Positions 1 to 8,996 of a stretch of 64,000 nucleotides of DNA are shown one piece after another. Numbering within the stretch: position 1 is the first letter of the stretch; each line of letters starts with the position of its first letter. Where the stretch lies: assembly GCA_963975425.1 (NCBI GenBank), contig CAXBGS010000015.1:1-64000 (forward strand), read 5' to 3'. Below the pieces are notes generated by a model. It was given only the letters and a program-made list of their open reading frames with translations. It had not been told where the DNA came from and ran no database searches. The position numbers and the translations under genes were made by a program. This DNA comes from CAXBGS01 sp963975425. GTDB lineage: Bacteria > Planctomycetota > Planctomycetia > Pirellulales > Pirellulaceae.

Positions 1-51
1 GAGGGCCTAGTGGGAGTTAATCCCGTGGAGGTTCGAGTCCTCTCGGCCGCA
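1..51 (+). tRNA. tRNA-Leu(GAG), 3' portion only
   Basis: The window opens at the anticodon GAG of a class II tRNA. Next come the 3' half of the anticodon stem (CCTAG), a long variable arm with GGGA/TCCC pairing around positions 13-24, a T-arm with the TTCGAGT loop at 32-38, the acceptor 3' strand CGGCCGC and discriminator A at 51. The long variable arm and the GAG anticodon indicate leucine. No CCA is encoded. The 5' half lies outside the window. Confidence 0.88.
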
Positions 52-558
52 TTTGTTGCCTTGTGTGAATCAAGATTCTTTTCTTCGTCTTCTTGATAAT
101 GGTGGCAGCGCGATGCCCCTTCGGTGGACAGCTGGATTTAACGGCACTGTAACGCGGCCGTGTTGGATCCACTTGATGCGCGCAATACCGACGCCGCGAT
201 TGAATTCTTAAGCACTCTGGTCGCGGTTGGCGAAGCATTGACCACGATGCGATTCCAGCCTCGTATTTACACATAGCTTGACAACAATGAACAAACGCTG
301 CATGTGCCGCAATGTTCAGTTAGCCGACGGCGCCCCTTCCGCCGGTTACTCAGCCACGAGGGTATTTCGGGTTTGATTTTACCCATCTAAGGCTCAATCG
401 GCACTGCGCCCATCGACTCGCCCCGCAGCACGTTTAGTGTTTCTAGTATTTCGAAAGCCTCTTACGTCGCGGATGCAGCGCATTTGAATACGTCGCTCGA
501 CTCCACTATCGTACCTAGTTCCAGTCCAGCGCTGGTGCGCTGGTTTGGTACATAAGTA
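52..558. other. gene-free stretch after tRNA-Leu
   Basis: About 500 bases without a supported gene. The open frames here are short and overlap the tRNA or run antisense to the start of the next gene. No clear terminator or promoter was found. Confidence 0.5.
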
Positions 559-3500
559 ATGCGGGCTGATTTCGTCTGCATGCGATGTGAACAATCCACG
601 CTTTCGCTATATGGGGACTGGGCGATGATTGGAACTTGTGATGACCGCATTGCACACAATGCGATTGCGCTTCGGGCAAACGTCGTCGAACCTCGACGGT
701 TCGAGCCCGTGTCTCAGGCAGGCGATGTTGCGTGGACAACCGGGTTGTTCGCGACACGCGCCGCTGCCCTATGGGTCTTGTTGGTTTCTGGAATTGCAGG
801 TTCCGCCTCGTTAGTGTTTGCTGCAAACCCTGATGGAAAGGTTAAGGGAAAAGAAAACGGACAGATACAACAGAACTCAGATGAGTTGGTCCTCGCTCGG
901 CATGAGGCAGACGCGAACCTAGCTCGTGCGAATTTTTTCTTGGCGATGGCAAGGCTGAATGACAATCGCCACGATCGGGCACTTGAAGCTCTAGCGAAGA
1001 TCCCCGAGAAGTTTCGCGACTTGGAATGGAATTTCGCGAAGCAGAAATGCACAGGAGGTTATTTGACGTTGTACGGACATCTTCGGAGTGTCAACTCTGT
1101 CGCCCTGAGTCCAGAAGGGTCGACGATTGCGTCCGCTGATGAAGGTGGAGAAATCCGAATTTGGAACGCTCGCAGCGGTGAAGAACTCCGAGTCATCAAG
1201 GCTCATAAATCCGAGGTGTCTTCTTTAGCGTTTTCCCCCGATGGCAATGTTTTAGCATCAGGAAGCTCGGATCGAACCGTGAAGTTATGGAACACTCAGA
1301 CCGGCGAACACAGGATGACTTATTCAGATCACCCTGCGTTCGTGACCTCGGTAGCGTTCAGCCCAGATGGAAACATGATTGCTTCGGGGTCAAGACTAGA
1401 ATCGGACGCTGAGGCACGAAAGCGTGGAGGATACAAGGTATTGCACAAGGGCATGGTTAAGGTTTGGGACGCGGAGACAAATCAGACCATTCATACGCTT
1501 GTCGGCCACCGCAACCACGTCCATGACGTGGCTTTCAGCCCTGACGGAAAAACGCTCGCGTCTTCAGGGATGGAAATCATTTTGTGGGATCTGGATAGCG
1601 GAAAACAGCAAAGCAAGCTCGACGGCCATGACTTCCATGTGCCGAGCGTCGCGTTTTCACCCGACGGCAATCGTATACTATCCGCTGGTGATCGAGGTCA
1701 AACTGCGATCATTTGGGATCGTGAAAGCGGTCGCCAACTGCACACTCTTCGCGGACATACGAAATTCCTGTTGGACGCTGCATACAGCCCCGACGGAAAA
1801 ACTGTGGCGACAACCAGTGCCGATAGAACTATCAAGATTTGGGACAGCAAAACGGGGAAGCTGATTCGCACTTTGACGGGTCATCAGGATTGGGTTCGGG
1901 GCGTCACCTATAGCCCCACGGGAAAAGTACTGGTTTCGGCTAGCCGTGATTGCACGCTGAAGTTTTGGGATCTGGGAGTGACCGATGAACTGAAGTCGAT
2001 CGAAACACACGGACCTGTCTTTGGATTCGCGTTGTCTCAGAAAGAAGGATTGATCGTGAGCGCAGGAACCCACGCTGAGGTTGGAATTTGGGACCTGCAA
2101 ACATCCCAGAAGACGCTAAGCATTCCGGCCGAACGTGGCAGATCGGGTTCCTCCGTCGCGCTGAGTTCGGATGGAACGAAGGTAGCCTGCTGTGGATTGG
2201 AGAAAACGATTCAGATTTGGGACACAACTTCAGGTGAAAAGTTACTCGAGCTACAATCGAACACCGACTCAACCGTCCGGGAGATTGTATTTAGTCCCGA
2301 TGGCCGATTGATCGCAGCGGGCGGTAGTGTGGTCGACGTTTGGGAGGCTGATTCGGGACAGCCGCTTCTCACTTTCGATAAACATGAGCGTTTTGTTTAT
2401 GGGTTGGCGTTCAGTCCCGATAGTCGGTTGCTTGCGTCGGGCAGCTCCGACAAGACCGCCAAAATCTGGGACCCTACCGATGGTGAAGTCAAGCTCACGT
2501 TAGCCGATCATCCGTATCCGGTAGTCGACGTTGCTTTCAGTCGTGATGGTGCAGCCATTGCTACCGTATCATTGGGTGTTGTAAGGCTTTGGAATACCGA
2601 TGACGGAGAGATGCGGCAGTCCTTCGCTCACGACCACGCGCGGCGAGTTGCATTCGCAGGCGAAAAACGTTTGGTCACCGCGAACGACAGCGCGGGCCCA
2701 AGCACGCTGAAACTATGGGATGTCGTTTCGGGAGAGGAGTTGATCACGTTAAACGGGCATGAAAATCGAATCGAGGGGCTTGTATGTAGCGAAGACGGGA
2801 AAATGATTTTGTCCGGCGGCCACGACAGAACGATCAAGTTATGGAATCCAATAGATGCAATCGTCGAGTACAGGCTAAAGGAGCCCGCACAATCTTGGAT
2901 CGCGAGGGCCGCGTTTGACGCGGACGAGGAGAAGCTCTACGGAGTCAATCGCAGCGGCAAGATAATCGCCTGGGATTTGAAGTCTAGACGTTTGCTGAAG
3001 CAACCGAATGAGCTTCCCGATTTCGAGAAGTTGCAGAGCCGGACATCCGACGGAAAATGGCTCGCCCTGCCAGGAAATGGCCACCTGCGCTTGATTGATC
3101 TGGGATATGCGCAATCACGACCTCATCGAGAACTGCTCAAGGATAAAGAGAACGCATTTTCGCCACGATCGACAGCTCGTTTTGATGGAACTGCTAGCGA
3201 TGGTACCGGTCATGAAAACGCTGGTACGGCAGCGGGCGGGACCGACGATTCAATGAAACAACTCACCGAAGAACAACGCCAAGAACTTCTGGGTTGGTAT
3301 GACGGAGAAAGCGGCGAACGCATTACGATTTTGCCCGAGAGAAACACGCTCGTTGCAGTCATCTTCTGGAGAGAGAAATCGCGACGCAGCGTTGGCGAGA
3401 TACGTTACGTCGGCGAAAACAAATTTGTATTTTGGCAGCCAACGAGTAAGACAGCCCTGACAATCCAGCGCGAAGATGGCCAGGTCGTTGCGTTGCAACT

Positions 3501-4176
3501 CGACAAGATACCCGTCACGTTTAAGAAAAGAGGAGGGTTGGCAGAGGTGGTTGGAAAATACGTTTGCGAAAAGAGTCGTTTGATGGAGATCGACTACCAA
3601 AAGGGCGAGCTATATTGCTCTATCAATTGGGGTAACAACGCGCCACGCACCAACGGTTGGCTTCGCGCCGCGCCAGATGGAACGACGCTACTTCAAGGAT
3701 ACAAGTGGCAAGAGACGCTTTCGCTGGAATTCGCAAACGGATGGTTGCAAACCATTACTTTGGGCGAGAATGAGTGGAATCGGGCCAGCGGAAGGCCGCC
3801 GCAAGACTTATCAATAAAAATGAAAGAAGACGCAATCCCAAGACTTGCTTCTACACCGACCGAATCGCAGAGCAGTATTAGCAAAGCAGCGGAAATAGAT
3901 TGCACGCTTTTTACAAAGCCGTACGATTCCGATGAACACGGCGCATTCAAGCTTCCATCAAGTCTGAAGTGGCGTGTGATGACAGAATATATCGGACGGA
4001 CGGAGGACGGTGTTCAAGTCACTGATGATCGATTGACTCTGGTGTTTGAGGACACGGAAAACCGGTTTTGGCCTGTGATTGCAAAAATGTCTCTCGAATC
4101 CGCAGAGGCACTGAATCAAGAAATTTCCAAGGTCATCGCGGACAAGCGAAATCGAGAAACAGAGGATGCGAAGTAA
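559..4176 (+). CDS. Giant WD40-repeat protein, membrane-anchored or secreted, no kinase domain
   Basis: A 1205-residue protein. A hydrophobic segment (about residues 68-88) is followed by a helical region (about 108-165: ARHEADANLARA, then ALEALAKIPEKFRDLEWNF) of the kind that precedes the WD40 propellers of planctomycete Ser/Thr kinase-WD40 proteins. From about residue 172 to 860 there are a dozen or more WD repeats (GH...V..VAFSPDG..LASGS.D.T.K.W), enough for two propellers. The last 300 residues are an unrecognised, probably beta-rich region. The N-terminal 50 residues look non-coding-like, so a GTG at 709 just before the hydrophobic segment may be the true start. Likely a scaffold facing the periplasm or paryphoplasm; the partner is unknown. 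The kinase half usual for this architecture is absent. Confidence 0.85.
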   Translation: MRADFVCMRCEQSTLSLYGDWAMIGTCDDRIAHNAIALRANVVEPRRFEPVSQAGDVAWTTGLFATRAAALWVLLVSGIAGSASLVFAANPDGKVKGKENGQIQQNSDELVLARHEADANLARANFFLAMARLNDNRHDRALEALAKIPEKFRDLEWNFAKQKCTGGYLTLYGHLRSVNSVALSPEGSTIASADEGGEIRIWNARSGEELRVIKAHKSEVSSLAFSPDGNVLASGSSDRTVKLWNTQTGEHRMTYSDHPAFVTSVAFSPDGNMIASGSRLESDAEARKRGGYKVLHKGMVKVWDAETNQTIHTLVGHRNHVHDVAFSPDGKTLASSGMEIILWDLDSGKQQSKLDGHDFHVPSVAFSPDGNRILSAGDRGQTAIIWDRESGRQLHTLRGHTKFLLDAAYSPDGKTVATTSADRTIKIWDSKTGKLIRTLTGHQDWVRGVTYSPTGKVLVSASRDCTLKFWDLGVTDELKSIETHGPVFGFALSQKEGLIVSAGTHAEVGIWDLQTSQKTLSIPAERGRSGSSVALSSDGTKVACCGLEKTIQIWDTTSGEKLLELQSNTDSTVREIVFSPDGRLIAAGGSVVDVWEADSGQPLLTFDKHERFVYGLAFSPDSRLLASGSSDKTAKIWDPTDGEVKLTLADHPYPVVDVAFSRDGAAIATVSLGVVRLWNTDDGEMRQSFAHDHARRVAFAGEKRLVTANDSAGPSTLKLWDVVSGEELITLNGHENRIEGLVCSEDGKMILSGGHDRTIKLWNPIDAIVEYRLKEPAQSWIARAAFDADEEKLYGVNRSGKIIAWDLKSRRLLKQPNELPDFEKLQSRTSDGKWLALPGNGHLRLIDLGYAQSRPHRELLKDKENAFSPRSTARFDGTASDGTGHENAGTAAGGTDDSMKQLTEEQRQELLGWYDGESGERITILPERNTLVAVIFWREKSRRSVGEIRYVGENKFVFWQPTSKTALTIQREDGQVVALQLDKIPVTFKKRGGLAEVVGKYVCEKSRLMEIDYQKGELYCSINWGNNAPRTNGWLRAAPDGTTLLQGYKWQETLSLEFANGWLQTITLGENEWNRASGRPPQDLSIKMKEDAIPRLASTPTESQSSISKAAEIDCTLFTKPYDSDEHGAFKLPSSLKWRVMTEYIGRTEDGVQVTDDRLTLVFEDTENRFWPVIAKMSLESAEALNQEISKVIADKRNRETEDAK

Positions 4177-4536
4177 CCAATAACCAGCGCAAAAGGGGAA
4201 AGGGGTTTTATGCGCGTGTTGATGCGTGAATTTCGTGAGACCATGCAGGGACCGAGGATTTCTGGGTAGCGGCTCGCAGGTAAATAAGGTGGCGGGGTTT
4301 CCGCTCGATGAAGGCAGTGTCGAGCCGTGCCGGTTGAATCGTTCCGTTCTTGCCCGCCATGAATTAACGGCATCAATCTCTGACACGCATCGAATGCCCG
4401 CGTCTTGTTGACACGAGGATGTGCTCGATCGATTTTCTCTTTTGCCGCGTTTCACTTCAGCCGGTCGACTCTGTGGCAAACGCTGGTAACAGAGCGAGCA
4501 GTCCGGTTGAGAGCACTAGCGCGAATTCGATATCAG
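4177..4536. other. intergenic, nothing identified
   Basis: A convergent gap of 360 bases between the WD40 gene and the pyruvyl transferase-like gene. A 61-codon plus-strand frame at 4226-4411 has no ribosome binding site or recognisable sequence and is not called. No convincing hairpin-plus-T-run was seen. Confidence 0.4.
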
Positions 4537-5784
4537 CTAACGCGAGTTTAGCGTGTTCCTGAGAATTTGCGTGGTTTCAGCTTGACGCTTGGCGACCAGC
4601 GCAGCCGCCTCGGCCACTTTCTTACGGCTTCCTTCGATATCGGTCGCCATTGCAACCACTGTGTCTGGAATTCGTTGCACCTCGTCATCGTTATCGATAT
4701 CAAACAACCAGTCGCCGAGTCCGATATCGTCCCACATGATGCCTTTGCTGGTCTGTTCCTGAAAGCGACAGACGATCGCGGGCACACCGTTGCCGATACA
4801 CATGATCGGCGAGTGCATTTCGTTTCCAAAGAGTCCACGACTGCGAACATAGGTGCTAATCGCTTCGCCGGTCAGCCAATAATTCGGTCGCCAGACCACT
4901 CGGCGACGTATTTGCTGTGGCAAGCGGTCATAGATATTCTCTCGGCCCACTTGCATCTGAGTTTGGTCCTCGGGGCATAGCAACACTTTTAGATCGGTCT
5001 CCTCGACGATGCGCTTGATCGCATTGATGAGTGGTGCATGATCGTGCGCCTTCATCGCTTCGTTTCGAGCGTGTTTTTCTGGATCGATTTCTCGGTTCTT
5101 TGAAGGGATCGTCCAGTACGGGGTATAGCGAAGCCGCGGGATACAGCACAGATACTCACCTGGCGTCAGATCATGCTTTTGCAAGAAAGCCTCTGCCGCA
5201 TCATCGTCTCGCAGGTTACAGGCAAAGGCGGCGTCCGGCCCGAACTGCATGATCGGGGATTTGCATCCCCAGTCTTTCGCCAGTTGCATCGATTGGCTAT
5301 CGCGGAAGAAAACAAAAGCTGCTTGATCGAGAGTCGGAATCGAAGACCGATGGTTTTCGGGCAGAGTGATCCCGTAGACACCAAACGGTTTGCCGGTTTC
5401 CGCGATCCAACGTTGGACATCTTTTACGGCAACCAAAGTGGGGCCGCTGCCATGCAAAAGAAAATCGCAGTCTTCCATCGCCGCGGCGCGTTTGGCGCTA
5501 TCGTTAGCAATCGTGACTTTGGGGAAAGCCTGCTGAATCAATTGGTCCACTCCATTGTCCAGACGTCCCGGCCACAGAGTCAGTTCTGCATCGGGCAGGT
5601 GCGTTGCGAGGATGCGCAGAATACCAGGCGTGTGCGCGATGTCGCCGATATTGACGGTTTGCCACGATGAGCGGACAAGGATACGCGGTGGTCGCTTCGC
5701 ATCGGCATTTACGACTTTGGGGAAACCGATTGAGGCCGTAATGAGACCGGCTAGCCCGCTGCAGAAATCTCGTCGGTTAATCAT
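4537..5784 (-). CDS. Polysaccharide pyruvyl transferase-family protein with Tat signal
   Basis: A 415-residue protein starting with a twin-arginine signal (NRRDF, residues 3-7, then a hydrophobic stretch to about 25), so export by Tat is likely. The mature part follows the polysaccharide pyruvyl transferase fold (PF04230): SSWQTVNIGDIAHTPG near the start, DFLLHGSGPTL about residue 107, then RGLFGNEMHSPIMCIGNGVPAIVCRF about residues 318-343, the usual C-terminal motif of the family. Family members transfer pyruvate ketals to exopolysaccharide sugars. A secreted version is unusual because phosphoenolpyruvate is cytoplasmic, so the exported protein may act on a different donor or be a non-pyruvyl relative. 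It stands alone on the minus strand. Confidence 0.75.
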   Translation of the reverse strand: MINRRDFCSGLAGLITASIGFPKVVNADAKRPPRILVRSSWQTVNIGDIAHTPGILRILATHLPDAELTLWPGRLDNGVDQLIQQAFPKVTIANDSAKRAAAMEDCDFLLHGSGPTLVAVKDVQRWIAETGKPFGVYGITLPENHRSSIPTLDQAAFVFFRDSQSMQLAKDWGCKSPIMQFGPDAAFACNLRDDDAAEAFLQKHDLTPGEYLCCIPRLRYTPYWTIPSKNREIDPEKHARNEAMKAHDHAPLINAIKRIVEETDLKVLLCPEDQTQMQVGRENIYDRLPQQIRRRVVWRPNYWLTGEAISTYVRSRGLFGNEMHSPIMCIGNGVPAIVCRFQEQTSKGIMWDDIGLGDWLFDIDNDDEVQRIPDTVVAMATDIEGSRKKVAEAAALVAKRQAETTQILRNTLNSR

Positions 5785-6467
5785 GCTCGATATGGTTCGA
5801 TAGAAGAAGTGGTGAATGCAATCAGTCCCATCGTTAGCCGGAAATGTAAGCGTTCTCGATTCGACAAACGAAACGTTCGGCGCATTATCGGCGAGGACGC
5901 CATCATTCTAACCGTGATGATTGCCGGCATGCTCGTATGCTAGGTCATGTACACGCCTACGCGTCTGTCCGATTTAGAGGATATGCACCGGAGACCGGAG
6001 ACCGGACGCACCGGGCAAGTTTTTGGCCATGCTGTTGTGATGTTCACTGCGCTGATGCACACTGATGTCAGCGGCGAGGGCGTATTGATGGTCGACGGCG
6101 TGGGTTGGCTAGCTGTGGTTTTATGTTATTGATGTTGCCATGCCGATTAGCGTGGCACATGCATCCGAGTTCAAGTCTCTGGGTAAGGATCGGCCGGTTG
6201 ATGCGATGGACTGCTGCGTCGTTGATGATGTTCTGGTCGGTGTTAGGCAGTCATTGCTGACCACTTCTGCATTCCGGCCGATCACCGCCGTTTGCAATGA
6301 GCCGGCCATCGATTCTGGGTGACGATCGAATGGAGTCCAGTTTCGGCAAACTGTCTACTGGTTCGCGCCGGGCAGGGGCTCTTCCGCGATGATTGATTTG
6401 CGTTGCACCTTTGGGAGGCAAACTGTGTAAGGCTTCCTATCAAACCTTTCTTACAAGGAAATTTATT
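5785..6467. other. long intergenic region, no supported gene
   Basis: About 680 bases between divergently transcribed genes, so it should carry both promoters. It holds a short tandem repeat of GGAGACC near 5990-6005. Open frames of about 60 codons (5947-6132, 6140-6322) have no family resemblance or ribosome binding site and are not called. Confidence 0.4.
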
Positions 6468-6803
6468 ATGGCGATTTCTCATGCCGCTCCAGGCGAAATA
6501 ATCAGTCTGCGACCTCTCGGTGATTCCATTGCCAGCACGAAGACGCATTCGTTGTTCAAGACCGAAAAGATGGAGGCAATTCGACTGGTACTGCCTGAGG
6601 GTAAGAAAATCGCCGAGCATCAAGCACCCGGCGAAATCACGGTTCATTGCTTAGAAGGGGCCGTCATATTCTCGATCGGAGATACGTCGCGAGAGCTGGC
6701 GACCGGAGACATGCTGTACCTGGAAGCTGGCAAGCGTCATGCCGTCGAAGCGGTCAAGGATTCATCGGTGCTGGTCACGATTCTTTTGAATAAAGCGAAT
6801 TGA
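6468..6803 (+). CDS. Small cupin-domain protein
   Basis: A 111-residue single-cupin protein. The start at 6468 is chosen over an in-frame codon at 6393 because AAGGA sits about 9 bases upstream and the cupin fold begins right after. The barrel reads MEAIRLVLPEGKKIAEHQAPGE, then ITVHCLEGAVIFSIGD, then LATGDMLYLEAGKRHAVEAVKDSSVLVTILL. The first cupin motif keeps one His (EHQ) and one Glu, and the second keeps the His of KRHAV, so a metal site is plausible but not complete. Proteins like this are often small sensors or isomerase-like enzymes; no substrate can be assigned. It is monocistronic and followed by a short hairpin. Confidence 0.8.
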   Translation: MAISHAAPGEIISLRPLGDSIASTKTHSLFKTEKMEAIRLVLPEGKKIAEHQAPGEITVHCLEGAVIFSIGDTSRELATGDMLYLEAGKRHAVEAVKDSSVLVTILLNKAN

Positions 6804-6823
6804 CCACGGTTGCAACGCACCTG

Positions 6824-6843
6824 ACAGCGCAATTCTGCGCTGT
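6824..6843 (+). terminator. possible terminator after the cupin gene
   Basis: A perfect 7-bp stem (ACAGCGC/GCGCTGT) with a 6-base loop lies 20 bases after the cupin stop codon. Only a short T-containing stretch follows, so termination would be weak. Confidence 0.45.
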
Positions 6844-7153
6844 TGTTAAGAATCCGATTGCTGGGGGCGTGCGGGAAGTGGATTGAAGAACCGGCGTGAA
6901 TCTTCAGTGGTGGTTTGTTTGAGTTGGCGGCCAACACAATCGATCGGGCAAACGATGCAATTTTTGAGCATGAGTACCCGCAATGGTGTTCGGGCCGCTT
7001 GTTGTGCAGGCGAGGGAATCGCCCCTATGCGGGAACCGCGAACCAAAAAGGGCTCCGCATCGGACGGTTGATTGCAAAACGGCCAGCCAGCCCTAGAATG
7101 TGCTTTCTTCATTGAATCTTAATAAAAAGCGTTCACCGCGGAACGGAGGCACT

Positions 7154-8839
7154 TTGGACGTTTCAAATCTGATCGAGATGATTTTTACGCTCGGCGGTGG
7201 GCTGGGGATTTTCTTGTTGGGCATGAAAAACATGTCTGACGGAATGCAGGCCGTCGCGGGCAATAGCCTGCGGCGACTGATTGGCGCTGTGACGAACAAC
7301 CGAATTCTGGCCGCGACGGTGGGCGTCATTGTCACCTGCATCGTGCAATCCAGTTCTATCACGACGGTGATGGTCGTGGGTTTTGTCAACAGCGGTGTGA
7401 TGGGATTGGCACAAGGTATCGGCGTGATCATGGGCGCCAACATTGGTACCACCATTACCGGCTGGATCTTGGTGCTGAAGGTTGGCAAGTACGGCTTGCC
7501 GCTGCTTGGTTTTTCGGCGTTCGCTTATCTGTTTTCTCGAGGTGATCGTTGGCGATACTGGGCGATGTTCCTGATGGGCGTCGGCATGGTTTTCTTTGGG
7601 TTGGAAATCATGAAGGACGCTTGCTCGGTCATCAAGGAAGTTCCCGATTTCGAAGCTTGGTTTGCAAAATTCAATGCGGACACTTATGGCGGAGTGCTCA
7701 AGTGCGCTGCGGTTGGCTGCATCTTGACGACGCTCGTTCAATCATCGTCGGCGACGTTGGGGATCACCATTTCGTTGGCGACTCAGGGCGTGATCTCTTA
7801 TCCGACCGCGGCCGCTTTGGTGCTGGGGGAAAACATCGGAACAACCATCACCGCGTTTCTGGCATCGTTGGGGACGACGACACACGCACGACGGGCAGCA
7901 TATTTCCACATCGTTTTCAATCTCTTTGGCGTGTTGTGGATCACGATGATCTTCCAGTGGTACATCGGCCTGATTCAATCGGTCATTGGCGTGGACGTTA
8001 ACAAAGCCGTGATGGTCGACGGCAGTCAAACGTTTCCCAATGTCGTGGCAGCGATCGCAGCGACGCACAGCGTGTTCAATATCGCAAATACTTTGCTGTT
8101 CTTACCGTTTCTCAAACCGATGGTCCGTTTTCTAGAGTGGGCCGTTCCCGCGCGATCCTATAAAGAGAAACCGCGTTTGACGGACCTCGACGTGCTTATC
8201 CTTGAAACGCCGCTGCTGGCGATCGAGCAATCCCGCAAAGAAATCCTCAAGATGGGTGACGGTTGTCTGAAGATGTTGGATTGGTTGCGGCAGCTGATGA
8301 ATGACGACGACCCGGACAAGGCGCTCGCGAATCGACTGAAACAACGCGAGCGAATCCTCGATACGGTTCAAGACGAAATCGCCGAATTTATGACCGGGCT
8401 CCTGTCGGGCGGCAACATTTCGCACGCGACGGCGGAAGAGGCCAGGCGGCAACTGAGGATCGCCGACGAATACGAGTCGATCAGTGACTATATTGCCAAT
8501 TTGGACAAGTTTGACCGCAAGCTTCGCCGCGACGGATTCCGTTTCACAGAATCTCAACGAGCCGATCTGAGTGAATTAAACCGGCACGTCATGGAATACG
8601 TTGCGGAAGTCCATGAGGGAGTCATCAAAGACAATCGCAATACGCTGGCAGCAAGCAGTGCAACTGCCAAGCGAATTCGCGACGAAGTCAAATCGCTGCG
8701 CCGTAAGCACCTGGAAGAACTTTCCACTGGGCCGCTTCCGCCTGTCGTCAGTGTCGCGTTCCTAGCTTCACTGAACGCATACGTCCGCGTCCGTGATCAC
8801 TCGCAAAACATCGCAGAGACCATCGCGCCGGACAAATAG
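7154..8839 (+). CDS. Na+/phosphate cotransporter (NptA-type) with C-terminal PhoU domain
   Basis: An integral membrane importer coupling Na+ to phosphate uptake. Two repeat units each carry the family's QSSS signature (VQSSSITTVMVVGFVNSG and VQSSSATLGITISLATQG), within about eight to ten membrane segments over the first 350 residues. The last 200 residues are a cytoplasmic PhoU-like helical domain (IADEYESISDYIANLDKFDRKL). A TTG at 7154 is chosen as start because GGAGG lies just upstream and the protein then begins directly at the first membrane helix. A GTG at 7100, with no such site, would add 18 residues. Not in an operon. Phosphate supply fits the PhoD phosphatase further along, but no Pho box was recognised. 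Confidence 0.9.
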   Translation: MDVSNLIEMIFTLGGGLGIFLLGMKNMSDGMQAVAGNSLRRLIGAVTNNRILAATVGVIVTCIVQSSSITTVMVVGFVNSGVMGLAQGIGVIMGANIGTTITGWILVLKVGKYGLPLLGFSAFAYLFSRGDRWRYWAMFLMGVGMVFFGLEIMKDACSVIKEVPDFEAWFAKFNADTYGGVLKCAAVGCILTTLVQSSSATLGITISLATQGVISYPTAAALVLGENIGTTITAFLASLGTTTHARRAAYFHIVFNLFGVLWITMIFQWYIGLIQSVIGVDVNKAVMVDGSQTFPNVVAAIAATHSVFNIANTLLFLPFLKPMVRFLEWAVPARSYKEKPRLTDLDVLILETPLLAIEQSRKEILKMGDGCLKMLDWLRQLMNDDDPDKALANRLKQRERILDTVQDEIAEFMTGLLSGGNISHATAEEARRQLRIADEYESISDYIANLDKFDRKLRRDGFRFTESQRADLSELNRHVMEYVAEVHEGVIKDNRNTLAASSATAKRIRDEVKSLRRKHLEELSTGPLPPVVSVAFLASLNAYVRVRDHSQNIAETIAPDK

Positions 8840-8996
8840 CATGGGGTTTCTTGATCCCGCAGTCCGATACCTCTTCGCGGCAAGTCTGGTAACCTCAGGT
8901 CTTGATGCTCGCGCGCGTTTCGAGACGACTCACGAGGGCTTCGCGAGACGATGACGCTGCGTGATTTAGGAAAAGTGAATTAGGAAAATTGAAACG

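Noticed and set aside
17..274. 85-codon minus-strand open frame
   Set aside because: It runs antisense through the tRNA-Leu gene; its C-terminal residues are the complement of tRNA arms.
680..720. T-arm-like GGTTCGAGCCC suggesting a tRNA
   Set aside because: The flanking bases do not form a T stem, and no acceptor, D or anticodon arm can be built around it.
4226..4411. 61-codon plus-strand frame
   Set aside because: No ribosome binding site, no family-like sequence, lies in a convergent gap.
5947..6322. Two consecutive frames of about 60 codons
   Set aside because: Composition not protein-like and no ribosome sites; treated as intergenic.
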